In this document: positions 36,401-44,639 of the stretch, piece by piece
Layout: each line of letters begins with the position of its first letter
Numbering within the stretch: the first letter of the stretch is position 1
The notes under the pieces: generated by a model
Told to the model about the DNA's origin: nothing
Seen by the model: only the letters and a program-made list of their open reading frames with translations
Database searches by the model: none
Translations under genes and position numbers: made by a program
DNA from: Caldilineaceae bacterium
GTDB taxonomy: Bacteria; Chloroflexota; Anaerolineae; Caldilineales; Caldilineaceae
Direction: 5' to 3'
Assembly (NCBI GenBank): GCA_022842065.1
Contig: JALHQH010000037.1
Span: 54,935 to 118,934 of the forward strand
Length of the DNA stretch: 64,000 nucleotides

Positions 36401-36756
36401 GCGGCTATGATATCAGTGGCATCAACCCCGGCAGCCGCTTAATTGTCTTACCGCGTGCTGCCAAAAACATGGGCGGGCGTACCACCGGTTTTACCGTGTT
36501 CAATGTCTCCAATGAGACCGCTAGTGTGACGGCCAACTTTTATCATCATAACACAACCGGCAATACATTCTGCTCCTTCACCTTTACCCTGAATGCCGGC
36601 CAAAGTACTGGTTACTATCAGGATAACACCTGTCCGCCCACAACGACGAGTAGCTGGGAAGGCTCAATCGTGCTCGAAGCGACGCGCCCGATCATTGCGA
36701 TCATGCGCGAAGATACGAGCAGCACCACGGCCGGCTACAATGGCGTTGCCCGCTAA
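33408..36756 (+). CDS. Secreted subtilisin-like protease, out of frame at a nine-G run
   Basis: ATG 33408 follows GAGGAAGG and encodes a signal peptide (basic start, LLTLLLGLAIFIG). The protease body, open from 33475 to 36756, is in the next frame. The join is a run of nine G (33477-33485). Read as written, translation stops at 33528 after 40 codons. With eight G the signal peptide runs straight into the body, giving about 1115 residues with a cleavage site near TYAQE. Body motifs (numbered from 33475) are Asp284 (VAMLDVN), His308 (DHATKVA, where HGT is usual) and Ser476 (GTSLAAP). A PPC-like domain and several beta-sandwich repeats follow. This is either phase variation or a base-calling error. 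Confidence 0.85.
33477..33485 (+). repeat. Run of nine G inside the subtilase signal peptide
   Basis: A homopolymer of nine G sits where the signal-peptide frame and the protease frame fail to meet. Eight (or eleven) G would restore one frame. It can slip during replication or be miscounted in sequencing. Confidence 0.95.
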
Positions 36757-36847
36757 CTGCGGTAAGTGGTGCTGCTTGCTAAGCCGCGTTGGTGTACTAA
36801 TGTAAACGCGGTGTCACAAAGCAGTCCTAACAGCAATGAAATCTTGT

Positions 36848-36890
36848 GTAACCACGTCGTCCGCATCAGCGATACGAATGACGTGGTTAC
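36848..36890. terminator. Hairpin after the subtilase gene
   Basis: Eleven-base arms GTAACCACGTC and its complement lie 90 bases past the subtilase stop. There is no strong T run directly after it. Confidence 0.5.
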
Positions 36891-36916
36891 ATATTTTCTA
36901 TGTAGGCTGTAGCTCT

Positions 36917-36974
36917 GGCATAGATGATAAGCTTCCTCTCGTGTAGATGAATTAATTTTATTATCATCTATGCC
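36917..36974. repeat. Second hairpin downstream of the subtilase gene
   Basis: Perfect 14-base arms (36917-36930 and 36961-36974) enclose a 30-base loop. AGGCTGTAGCT occurs just before and just after it. The gap 36757-37193 otherwise holds no gene. Confidence 0.55.
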
Positions 36975-37193
36975 CAACCGCAGTATAGGCTGTAGCTTAA
37001 CCATCTCGACGATGTGAAATCCCCTAACGCTCTTCCCTTTTCCGCACAATTGCCCGCTTCACCGACTTATGCGAAAATAGCAGGCAGGACCGTTTGCCGA
37101 ACAACCAGCAACAGCACGCCAAAGCCGACACGACTGCTGACCACTGACCATTGACAAAGGACAGTAGCATTGTCGCCACTGTGACCACACCAC

Positions 37194-38972
37194 CTATGGA
37201 GATAAAACCGTATCAGCTGTTGCAGTTGGCAGGCTGAAGACCCGGAAACCTTGATTGCCAAAACAGTAGATCACAAAGAGCGCGATCTGCGCTTCGGGAT
37301 ATTCACGGCGCAGATCGGCGGCATAGCCTTGCAGCTGTTCGGTATCCTCGGCTTGTAAACGAAACGCCTCAATAGTCGTATTAAGCTTGCGCAATTCCGC
37401 ATTTGAATAGTATTTAAATTCAATCACCCAGCGCAATCCCGCAAATTTCTCATGATATTTACCGACAAATTCTAGGCTTGCCCTGAGCTTGTCGAATGGG
37501 TCACTCTTGCCGGAGGGGTAGGAGCGTTCTAGATTCCAGGTAAACCACTTGGAGAGATAGCGGCTGCAGAGTTCGTAAAAGGTGATGCGGTAAAAATTTT
37601 CATTCATCCGGGTAAAAACCGCTTCGGGGAGTTGGGAAACATATTCACGCCAGTAGCCGGCAAACAGTTGCTCCAGGTTAGGGCGATTGACAAAGGCCTG
37701 CATCAGCTCAGCATAGCGCGTGGAGACATCAATCCGGTGAATCTAGTTAAAATATTCAATAAAGATCTGGCGCAGATTGAGATTGGGTAATTTCAAGAAA
37801 AAATCATCCTGGCGCGTCAGCATCCCCAGGTAGAAAAAAGAGATGGGATAGAAGCCAGGGGTGAAGAACTGGTACATATTGAACTTGGTGGTGAGAAAGT
37901 TCTTGTCATAGGCAATTTGATTTTCGCTGGTCAAGGCCTCGACAAACGCTTCGGTGTCGCCAGGGTGGGCACTGGTGAGACGGCGTACCCACATCAGATC
38001 AGTCCGTAGATTTAGGTCGGTTAAAAATTCGGGGATCTGGTGATAGGTGGTAAATTCACGGAGAAAGTACATTAAAATGGTCGAATTATAGAGCGCCTCG
38101 CCCTCTATGTCGATAAAATGATAGCCATTATAGTGGTTTTTGATAACCGTATCGACCATAGGTCGGGTGCTTGCGTCAAGCGCATAGTCGGCGTAGACCG
38201 CATCAAGTAGCTCATTTACTTCACTTTGGGTAAAGCCGAGCATCGCCTCGAAGGCACGGTCTAGGGTCAAAATCGTGGCGATATTAAAGCCGGACGCCAC
38301 TTCATCAATCAGAATCGGCAACACCCCGGTAATAAAAATATTCGCAATCGTGTTGGTTTCACGCCCTTCTTTCAAGGTTTTGAAGAAGACCTTAAAAAAG
38401 CCCTCATCAGTAGTAAGTTGTCGGTACAGTTCGTCTTTGTGCTCGATAATCAGCTGGTTGCTGAAGTTGTCATATTCATCAATGATCACATAGAGGCTCG
38501 GCAAGCGGCGGGTGCGCAGATGGACCAGGAGGGTGCGCAGGTTGTCAGAGACCGGCGCATCTTGGGGGAGGGGGGGCAAATCGTCCAGCAAGGGCGCATA
38601 TTCATAGCGCAGTGAATCGAGAATGTAGTTGCATTGGCGCTTGAAGCTGCTCTCAATCGCCGCAATCGTCGGGCCGGTGACAATCGTCGAAAAGTTCAAG
38701 CCCAAGATAAGATACTGATTTTGCCGGCCGGTCGGATGTTGCCCAATCCAGGTGTGTGCGAAGAGTTCCGCAAATTGGTCGGCGTAATTGCGGTCATAGT
38801 AGTAGCGCAGGATTGAGCAGAGCAACGACTTGCCAAAACGCCGCGGTCGCAAAAAGACCGGATTACGCACGGGTTCCAATTGCGCGACATAGGCCGTCTT
38901 ATCGACAAAATAACCATGATCGCGCACAATCGCCGCATAGTTCGCTTCACTGTATAAGACCCGTCGTTTCAT
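37194..38972 (-). pseudogene. AAA-ATPase-like/PD-(D/E)XK protein split by one amber codon
   Basis: A 593-codon frame runs from ATG 38972 to 37194 and is interrupted only by TAG at 37743-37745. The first part (409 residues) has the AAA-ATPase-like P-loop RRFGKSLLCS and Walker B LYVIIDEYDNF. The second part has the nuclease core WVIEFKY. This is the standard AAA_ATPase_like plus PDDEXK_9 family, normally one chain, so the amber codon is a break. Restart is possible at ATG 37703, 14 codons later. An extra PFDKLRAS stretch near 37480 matches a dispersed CTGAGCTTGTCGAA repeat inserted in frame. Family members are often multicopy and mobile-like. Similar 18-base and 25-base sequences flank both ends. 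Confidence 0.88.
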
Positions 38973-39161
38973 TGCTCAACTCCTCAATCCTTTAATACCT
39001 GGCAGCTATTGCTGCTGCTAAGTATACCATATTGCTCGCATGCTGTGTTAGCGGACATAACCCGCTCCGACTTTCCCTTTCCTTGCCATTGCTCTCCTGG
39101 CTGACTTATGCGAAAATAGCCAGAGATCGTTGACCAATGACTATTGACAAAGGAACGCACA

Positions 39162-40238
39162 ATGCGCAAAGAATATACGATTGTCGACACCGACATCCAC
39201 CCCGGTGTCCCTAATAGCAAAATTATCCCACGGCTAGCCCAACCGTGGCGGCTGCGGCTGGAGCAGGGTAACCGCTCGGCCAGCACGCTCGGTTATTGGA
39301 ATCCGAATGGCGTCAATCGCCCCGATGCCGTGCTGGATGATGGCTCGCGCATTGAGGATGATCCTAAGGCACTGGCCGACCATTGGCTCACCCCCAACCA
39401 GATTGACTACGGCATTCTCAACACCGGCTCGGTGCTCCACCTTGGCCTTTCGCCGGAAGCAGACTATGCGATTGCCCTCACTTCGGCGATCAACGATGTG
39501 ATTGTCGAAGAGTGGCTGCCCGCCGACCCCCGCTATCGCGCCTCGATTGCCGTCTATCCCTATGACATTGACGCCGCCGTACGCGAGATCCACCGCCTGG
39601 GTGATCTGCCCGGCGTGGTGCAGGTGATCATGCCCAGCTCGGCGCGACAACCCTATGGCCAGCGCTATTTTCACCCGATCTACGCCGCGGCGTGTGAATA
39701 TAACCTGCCGGTAGCGATCCACCCCGGCACCGAAGGGGTGGGCATCTCCGGCGCGCCGACCAATGTGGGCTATCCCAGCAGCTATTTTGAGTGGCATACC
39801 AATCTCGTCAGCAGCTATATCGCGCACATGGTCAGCCTGATCTTGGAAGGGACCTTTGCCAAGTACCCTAACTTTCATTTTGTGCTGCTGGAAGGCGGCG
39901 TCTCGTGGGTGCCGCCGATCCTCTGGCGCATGGACAAGAACTGGAAAGCACTGCGCATGACCACTCCCTGGGTCGATCGCCTGCCCAGCGAGATCGCCCA
40001 AGAGCACTTCCGCCTGAGCACGCAGCCAGTAGAAGAGCCGGAAAATCCCAAACATTTTCACCAGATGTTAGAAATGTTCGCCGCCGACCAAATGCTCATG
40101 TTCTCCACTGATTATCCCCATTGGGATGGCGACACCCCCGATTTTACAGTGCGCCAATTTCCCAAGGAACTGCGCGCCGCGATCATGGGGCAAAATGCGT
40201 GTGCGTTGTATGGGTTGCCGGAGTTGGTGTTGGCGTAG
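39162..40238 (+). CDS. Amidohydrolase-2 family (TIM-barrel) metal-dependent hydrolase
   Basis: The protein has 358 residues. ATG 39162 follows AAAGGA. The metal site starts with DTDIHP (Asp11, His13), continues with VAIHPG near 190 and ends with STDYPHWDGD near 315. This fits the ACMSD/amidohydrolase-2 family, which includes decarboxylases and lactone hydrolases acting on aromatic or terpenoid acids. The substrate is unknown and the gene stands alone. Confidence 0.88.
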   Translation: MRKEYTIVDTDIHPGVPNSKIIPRLAQPWRLRLEQGNRSASTLGYWNPNGVNRPDAVLDDGSRIEDDPKALADHWLTPNQIDYGILNTGSVLHLGLSPEADYAIALTSAINDVIVEEWLPADPRYRASIAVYPYDIDAAVREIHRLGDLPGVVQVIMPSSARQPYGQRYFHPIYAAACEYNLPVAIHPGTEGVGISGAPTNVGYPSSYFEWHTNLVSSYIAHMVSLILEGTFAKYPNFHFVLLEGGVSWVPPILWRMDKNWKALRMTTPWVDRLPSEIAQEHFRLSTQPVEEPENPKHFHQMLEMFAADQMLMFSTDYPHWDGDTPDFTVRQFPKELRAAIMGQNACALYGLPELVLA

Positions 40239-40241
40239 TAG

Positions 40242-40371
40242 ACGCTGTCAGCGGATTTTTAGAACGGATTTAGCTGATGGCAAGGGCAAAATCCGTTCTT
40301 GGGTCGCTGGTAGAACGGATTTGGGTGCGCTGAATCTGCTCAATCCGTTCTAAAAATCCGCTGACAGTGTG
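40242..40371. repeat. 130-bp palindromic element, copy 1 (CTGTCAGCGGATT ends)
   Basis: Ends carry inverted GCTGTCAGCGGATTTTTAGA-type arms, and the inside has further copies of AGAACGGATT in both orientations. A second, diverged copy is at 58301-58430. It has no coding capacity and looks like a non-autonomous mobile or dispersed repeat. Confidence 0.8.
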
Positions 40372-40483
40372 TTTAACTACGCCCTGCGTAACATGAGTAA
40401 TTAAGTTAAAGATGTCAGCAGATGACAACTATCGCCTGTTATCCTGCTCTTTTACAATTTTGTTGTAGAGGAGAAAATCAACG

Positions 40484-40828
40484 ATGAAACTGAACCATCT
40501 CAACCTCACCGTCACCGATGTGCGGGCGGCGAGTGAATTCTTGGAAAAGTATTTTGGTTTACACAGCACCGGCGGCAACGCGGGGATGGGCTTCCTGACC
40601 GATGATGACGGCTTTGTCCTGTCCTTGATGAAGGCGGGGAAAAGCACCGAAGTCACTTACCCCGGCAACTTTCATGTCGGCTTTTTTGTCGAGAGCGAGG
40701 CCAAGGTGGATGCGATCAACCAGCGCTTGAAAGCGGACGGCTACGATGTCGCGCCGCCTGAACACCATCATGCCTATACTTTTTATGTCGCCGCGCCGGG
40801 TGGTTTTACGGTGGAGTGCGGTGCCTAA
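40484..40828 (+). CDS. VOC/glyoxalase family protein
   Basis: The protein has 114 residues. ATG 40484 follows AGAGGAG. The opening MKLNHLNLTVTDVRAASEFL with metal-ligand His5, the middle GNFHVGFFVES and the end FYVAAPGGFTVEC give the paired beta-alpha-beta-beta-beta units of the vicinal oxygen chelate fold. The substrate (glyoxal adduct, antibiotic or aromatic diol) is not known. The glycosylase gene starts 20 bases later, probably in the same transcript. Confidence 0.88.
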   Translation: MKLNHLNLTVTDVRAASEFLEKYFGLHSTGGNAGMGFLTDDDGFVLSLMKAGKSTEVTYPGNFHVGFFVESEAKVDAINQRLKADGYDVAPPEHHHAYTFYVAAPGGFTVECGA

Positions 40829-40848
40829 TCAACCAGTAGACGCAACTT

Positions 40849-41481
40849 ATGCACCCAACCATCGCAACATTAACTGAAGAAACTTTCCAACGCGCCGTCC
40901 ATGATCTCGCAGCGCTGGATCCTCAACTTGGTAACATTCTCATCAGGTTGGGGCCACCCCCCTTCTTTGTGCGCGACCCCGGCTTTCCCACGCTGATCCT
41001 GTTGATTCTTGAGCAACAAGTGTCGTTGGCATCTGCAAAGGCGACCTATGATAAATTAGCAGCATTGATTGGTGTAGTGACACCAGAGGGTCTCCTGCAC
41101 TTGGATGATGAAACACTGCGGGGAATTGGCTTCAGCCGCCAGAAGACGCGCTACTGTCGGATTCTCGCCCAAGCTGTACTCAGTCGAGAATTAGCCCTAC
41201 CATCGCTACACGAAGAAAGCGACGCGGAAGTACAAAAGAGACTGACCGCCCTCACCGGCATTGGGCCGTGGACGGCAGATGTTTATTTGCTCATGTGTCT
41301 GCGCCGACCAGATATCTGGCCCGGTGGTGATTTGGCGATTCAGGTGGCGGTGCAAGAACTCCACGGTTTACCCAAACGCCCCACCGCACAGGAAACCTTG
41401 CCCTATGCGGAAGCATGGCGACCGTGGCGCGCCGTGGCGGCCAGGATGCTCTGGCACTATTATCTCACAGGGCGCGAGTAG
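40849..41481 (+). CDS. AlkA-type DNA-3-methyladenine glycosylase (HhH-GPD)
   Basis: The protein has 210 residues. The helix-hairpin-helix (LTALTGIGPWTADVYLL, residues about 132-148) is followed by the catalytic Asp161 in PGGDLAIQ. It lacks the N-terminal domain of E. coli AlkA, as is usual for the short form. It removes alkylated bases from DNA in base excision repair. There is no Cys cluster for an iron-sulfur centre. Confidence 0.9.
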   Translation: MHPTIATLTEETFQRAVHDLAALDPQLGNILIRLGPPPFFVRDPGFPTLILLILEQQVSLASAKATYDKLAALIGVVTPEGLLHLDDETLRGIGFSRQKTRYCRILAQAVLSRELALPSLHEESDAEVQKRLTALTGIGPWTADVYLLMCLRRPDIWPGGDLAIQVAVQELHGLPKRPTAQETLPYAEAWRPWRAVAARMLWHYYLTGRE

Positions 41482-41546
41482 AGGTGCCAGTCACTGTCCA
41501 CAACCGATCTGGAATACGACGATGGTGCGGACAGTGACTGGCACCT
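41482..41546. terminator. Palindrome shared by convergent genes (GGTGCCAGTCACTGTCC arms)
   Basis: Perfect 18-base arms (41482-41499 and 41529-41546) lie between the glycosylase stop and the YjbQ stop, overlapping the latter. It belongs to the same repeat family as 9770-9835 and can end transcription from both sides. Confidence 0.75.
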
Positions 41547-41976
41547 ACGTTAACCCCTCACCCCACAATGTAATCACCAGTCGCCGCCCGCGTGCCCGGT
41601 TGCGATGTTCACAGAGATAGATGCCTTGCCAGGTGCCCAAATTTAATCGACCAGCCGTAATCGGGATCGTCAAGCTGCTGCCGATCAGCACGGCTTTGAT
41701 GTGGGCCGGCATGTCATCCGGCCCTTCGTAGTTGTGGGTATAGTAGGCAGCATTTTCAGGGACAAGTTGGTTAAAGTGCGCTTCCAGGTCAGCGCGCACT
41801 TCCGGCTCGACATTTTCGTTGAGCGCCAGCGAGGCGGAGGTATGCTGGATAAAGAGATGGGCGATGCCGACACCCATGCGCGACAGTTCTGGCAGTTGGC
41901 GCACGATCTCATCGGTGATCAGGTGAAAGCCGCGCAGCCGGGCGGCGAGGGTGATGGTGTGTTGGGACCAGGCCAT
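41545..41976 (-). CDS. YjbQ family protein
   Basis: The protein has 143 residues, the full length of UPF0047. LFIQHTSASLALNEN and EGPDDMPAHIKAVLIGSS are the conserved blocks, and GRLNLGTWQGIYLCEHR closes the fold. E. coli YjbQ has weak thiamine-phosphate synthase activity, but the true role is unclear. Confidence 0.94.
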   Translation of the reverse strand: MAWSQHTITLAARLRGFHLITDEIVRQLPELSRMGVGIAHLFIQHTSASLALNENVEPEVRADLEAHFNQLVPENAAYYTHNYEGPDDMPAHIKAVLIGSSLTIPITAGRLNLGTWQGIYLCEHRNRARGRRLVITLWGEGLT

Positions 41977-41980
41977 TAGA

Positions 41981-42181
41981 TTAGCCTAAATTTTCTGTGA
42001 GCAGGCGTTGCAAAAGCGCATATTGTCGATCCAAGAGTTTATATTGCTCGACAATCAATTGCGACTGTTGCGCAAGCAGTTGCTCATAAATTCGGACATC
42101 AACTTCACGAACACCACAATACTCACAAGCAAACTGTACCCGTCGTCGCACAAATTCTCGATCCGTAGCAGAAACAGCCAT
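41981..42181 (-). pseudogene. HNH-type remnant joined to a coiled-coil tail
   Basis: The frame of 66 codons begins like HNH endonucleases that follow small coiled-coil genes (REFVRRRVQFACEYCGV), but the HNH core is missing and the rest (YEQLLAQQSQLIVEQYKLLDRQ) is coiled coil. It starts 15 bases after the original stop of the gene disrupted by the MITE, so the two were an operon. It has no clear ribosome binding site. It may be a deletion remnant; a real small protein is not excluded. Confidence 0.5.
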
Positions 42182-42195
42182 GATAATCGTTAACC

Positions 42196-42677
42196 CTAAG
42201 CTGGCTGCAGTGGTGATGGTTGACGTAGACGAGCTTCTAATCCCACTATCTTTTGCCGCAATACTTCATTTTCGTTGTTTATACTGAAGTCAAGTTGAGA
42301 ACCGGAGTTTTGCTGGCTAACGGGATCGCGTGCGTCGCACTGACCGCCAACTGTTTCCAGTCCGCTAGATTCTCTGGTCAGTGCGACGCACGCTGACCGA
42401 AACTAGGGGTTTCATTCTGATTTGAGTATAGCTTTTGAATCTGCAAAGTAGTGGCAGCAATTTGCGTCAATACGGCGTCAATTTGGGTTTGTAGTGGGTT
42501 AACCGGTTTAGCATCTAACACAGGTTGCAAGATGGCACGTTCTTGTTGCTCGTGTTTGGCATACCAGCTAGCAAGTTGTGCTTGCTCTTCGTTGGTGAGC
42601 GATTCGCCTTTAGCGTTCCGCAAATGAAGTTGCCAAACAGAATCTTGTGCCGACTGCTCAGCTTTTATGGAGGTCAT
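42196..42677 (-). pseudogene. Small coiled-coil protein gene interrupted by a MITE
   Basis: ATG 42677 follows GGAAAGG. The frame reads a small helical protein (LTNEEQAQLASWYAKHE, then LQTQIDAVLTQIAATTLQIQ) and then enters the MITE at 42428, where it takes 17 foreign residues and stops at 42378. Removing the MITE and one TA rejoins the frame exactly: it continues NNENEVLRQKIVGLEARLRQ and stops at 42196, giving about 112 residues. This shows the insertion and its two-base duplication directly. Proteins of this kind often precede HNH endonuclease genes. Confidence 0.85.
42282..42428 (-). mobile_element. 147-bp MITE, copy 2 (inside a coding gene)
   Basis: It is the reverse complement of the element at 10017-10163 with about four differences and the same TACTSAA ends, flanked by TA on both sides. 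It lies inside a small coiled-coil gene. Near identity of the two copies means recent movement or ongoing homogenisation. Confidence 0.88.
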
Positions 42678-42704
42678 TGCTTTACTTACCTTTCCAAGCT
42701 TACG

Positions 42705-43331
42705 TTATATATGCTTGTCCACTATATCATGTTTCCGCAACAGATACCAGCGGCAGGGATAACGATCCGGCTTGGCGCGCTCGATTTCGACAACTTCTAA
42801 AGCAGGTGCAAAGCGGTCGGCCACTTCGGTTTCGCGCAGGCCGCGCTGCCGGCGGACCGGGTCATCGGTGAGATCGGCCAGACAGTCAAAGGCGTAGAGT
42901 TGGTAGTAGCCACCAGGACGCAGGTTCTGCACAATGCCCTGCACATAAGCGTCGCGCAGGTGGGCAGGCAGGCTGTGAAAACAACCTATGTCGAGCATAT
43001 AAGCAGCACCAGCGCCGAGGATCGGGAGGCAACTCACGTCGCTCTGCACGAAACTCATGCGGGCGCGCAATGGGGCGGGTTCCCCTTGCAGCCGTTGTTT
43101 GGCTAGATTCAGCGCGCTGCCGGCCAGGTCGGTACCGATGACAGTGAGGCCAAGGCGAGCCAGGTAGGCGGCATTCGTGCCAGGTCCACAGCCGACATCA
43201 ATGGCGAGGCCGGTACGCGGCAAACGATCGCTAGCCCAAAACGCTTCCACTTCGGGCGGCGTCTGGCGCGAATCCCAGGGCGTGTTGCCGGTTTGGTAAT
43301 GGGTTTCCCAGGTGGTGCGGTCGATGGTCAT
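42705..43331 (-). CDS. Class I SAM-dependent methyltransferase
   Basis: The protein has 208 residues from the ATG at 43331; the longer frame to 43394 begins inside the dispersed repeat. The SAM-binding motif VGCGPGTNAAYLA (about 47-59) is followed by the acidic GTDLAGSAL. The start TWETHYQTGNTPWDSRQTPPEV is typical of thiopurine/tellurite-resistance-like small methyltransferases. The substrate is unknown. Confidence 0.87.
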   Translation of the reverse strand: MTIDRTTWETHYQTGNTPWDSRQTPPEVEAFWASDRLPRTGLAIDVGCGPGTNAAYLARLGLTVIGTDLAGSALNLAKQRLQGEPAPLRARMSFVQSDVSCLPILGAGAAYMLDIGCFHSLPAHLRDAYVQGIVQNLRPGGYYQLYAFDCLADLTDDPVRRQRGLRETEVADRFAPALEVVEIERAKPDRYPCRWYLLRKHDIVDKHI

Positions 43332-43369
43332 GGTCGTCAATTCTAGACACGAGATACGAGACAAGGAGA

Positions 43370-43437
43370 CACGAGAGGGGGAGATACGAGACAAAGGGGC
43401 AACTTCGATTTCGTGTCTCGTATCTCCCCCTCTCGTG
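43370..43437. terminator. Palindrome between xylA and the methyltransferase gene
   Basis: Perfect 24-base arms (43370-43393 and 43414-43437) built from GATACGAGACA words lie just past the xylA stop. The same word is found at 31200-31240. Most likely a dispersed repeat that also ends xylA. Confidence 0.75.
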
Positions 43438-43446
43438 TTTAATGCA

Positions 43447-44613
43447 TTAACGCGCGCCCAACAGCAGGTCGATCACCAGCTGATCGAGACGCTCGTAGGG
43501 TTGCCCCTTGGCGGCGATGGCGTGGTGGTCAAAGCTGTGGGCCTTGAGCGCGGTGGCCTTGTCACGGCTGTAGGTGCCGGTGTATTGGGCCGTTGAACCG
43601 TCGTCAGCGGTGATTTCGGCGAGCAGGGATTGGATCTCGCTGTCGGCGCGGAATTGGGCGGCCTTCTCTTTGAGAATCAGGTAGGTGCGCATACAGCCGC
43701 GGGCAAAGGCTTTGATGTCCTCGTTGTCGGCGCTGCGATAGGCGTGGGCATCAAAGTGACGTGAGCCACTGTAACCGACATCTTCGAGGAACTTGACGAC
43801 GAAGAAGGCTTGTTTGATGTTGTGCGAACCAAAGCGGAAATCCTGATCGTAACGGCCAATGTTCTGGTCATTTAGATCAACGTGGAAGAGTTTGCCTGCG
43901 TCCCATGCTTGGGCAATCGCATGCATAAAGTTGAGCCCGGCCATCATCTCGTGGGCAAATTCAGGGTTAACGCCGACCATCTCCGGGTGGTCAAGCGTGG
44001 TGATAAAGCCAAGCATGGCACCGGTGGTGGGCAGGTAGATGTCACCGCGGGGTTCATTCGGCTTGGGCTCCAGGGCAAATTTGTAGCCATAGCCTTGGTC
44101 GATATTGTATTCACAGAGGAAGTTGAGCGCCTCGCGGAACCACTTGCCGGCGTCGAGCGCGCTTTTGCCGGAATCGGTCTCGGTCCCTTCGCGGCCACCC
44201 CAGAAGACATAGACCTTCGCCCCTAGTTCAGCCCCCAAATCCATCGAGCGCATCGTCTTTTGCAGGGCAAAGGCGCGTACTTTGGGATCATTGCTGGTAA
44301 AGGCACCGTCACGGAAGACGGGGGCAGTAAAGAGATTGGTCGTCGCCATCGGCACGACAAGGCCGGTGTCGCTTAATGCTTTTTTGAAATCGCGCACAAT
44401 GCCATCGCGCTCGGCAGCAGTCGCATCGATCGGCACGAGATCATTGTCGTGCAGGTTGACGCCCCACGCGCCCACTTCGGCCAGCAGATGGACAATCTCG
44501 ACCGGCGTCAACGAGGTGCGCACGGCATCGCCAAACGGGTCGCGGCCGGCATTGGCGATGGTCCAGAGGCCAAAGCTAAATTTGTCCTGGGGTTGGGGTT
44601 GATAAGTTGCCAT
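43447..44613 (-). CDS. xylA: Xylose isomerase
   Basis: The protein has 388 residues. ATG 44613 follows GGAGGAG. Length and sequence fit the short (class I, actinobacterial-type) enzymes: the catalytic His in NLHDND, FWGGREG, the metal ligands [12 protein letters not shown] and HVDLNDQ, and HFDAHAYR. It converts D-xylose to D-xylulose, and D-glucose to D-fructose at lower rate, with Mg/Mn/Co. No xylulokinase or xylose transporter is next to it. Confidence 0.96.
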   Translation of the reverse strand: MATYQPQPQDKFSFGLWTIANAGRDPFGDAVRTSLTPVEIVHLLAEVGAWGVNLHDNDLVPIDATAAERDGIVRDFKKALSDTGLVVPMATTNLFTAPVFRDGAFTSNDPKVRAFALQKTMRSMDLGAELGAKVYVFWGGREGTETDSGKSALDAGKWFREALNFLCEYNIDQGYGYKFALEPKPNEPRGDIYLPTTGAMLGFITTLDHPEMVGVNPEFAHEMMAGLNFMHAIAQAWDAGKLFHVDLNDQNIGRYDQDFRFGSHNIKQAFFVVKFLEDVGYSGSRHFDAHAYRSADNEDIKAFARGCMRTYLILKEKAAQFRADSEIQSLLAEITADDGSTAQYTGTYSRDKATALKAHSFDHHAIAAKGQPYERLDQLVIDLLLGAR

Positions 44614-44639
44614 ACGGTTCTCCTCCAAAGATGATTAAT

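Noticed and set aside
36753..37049. Minus-strand 98-codon frame after the subtilase
   Set aside because: It covers two hairpins and has no coding pattern.
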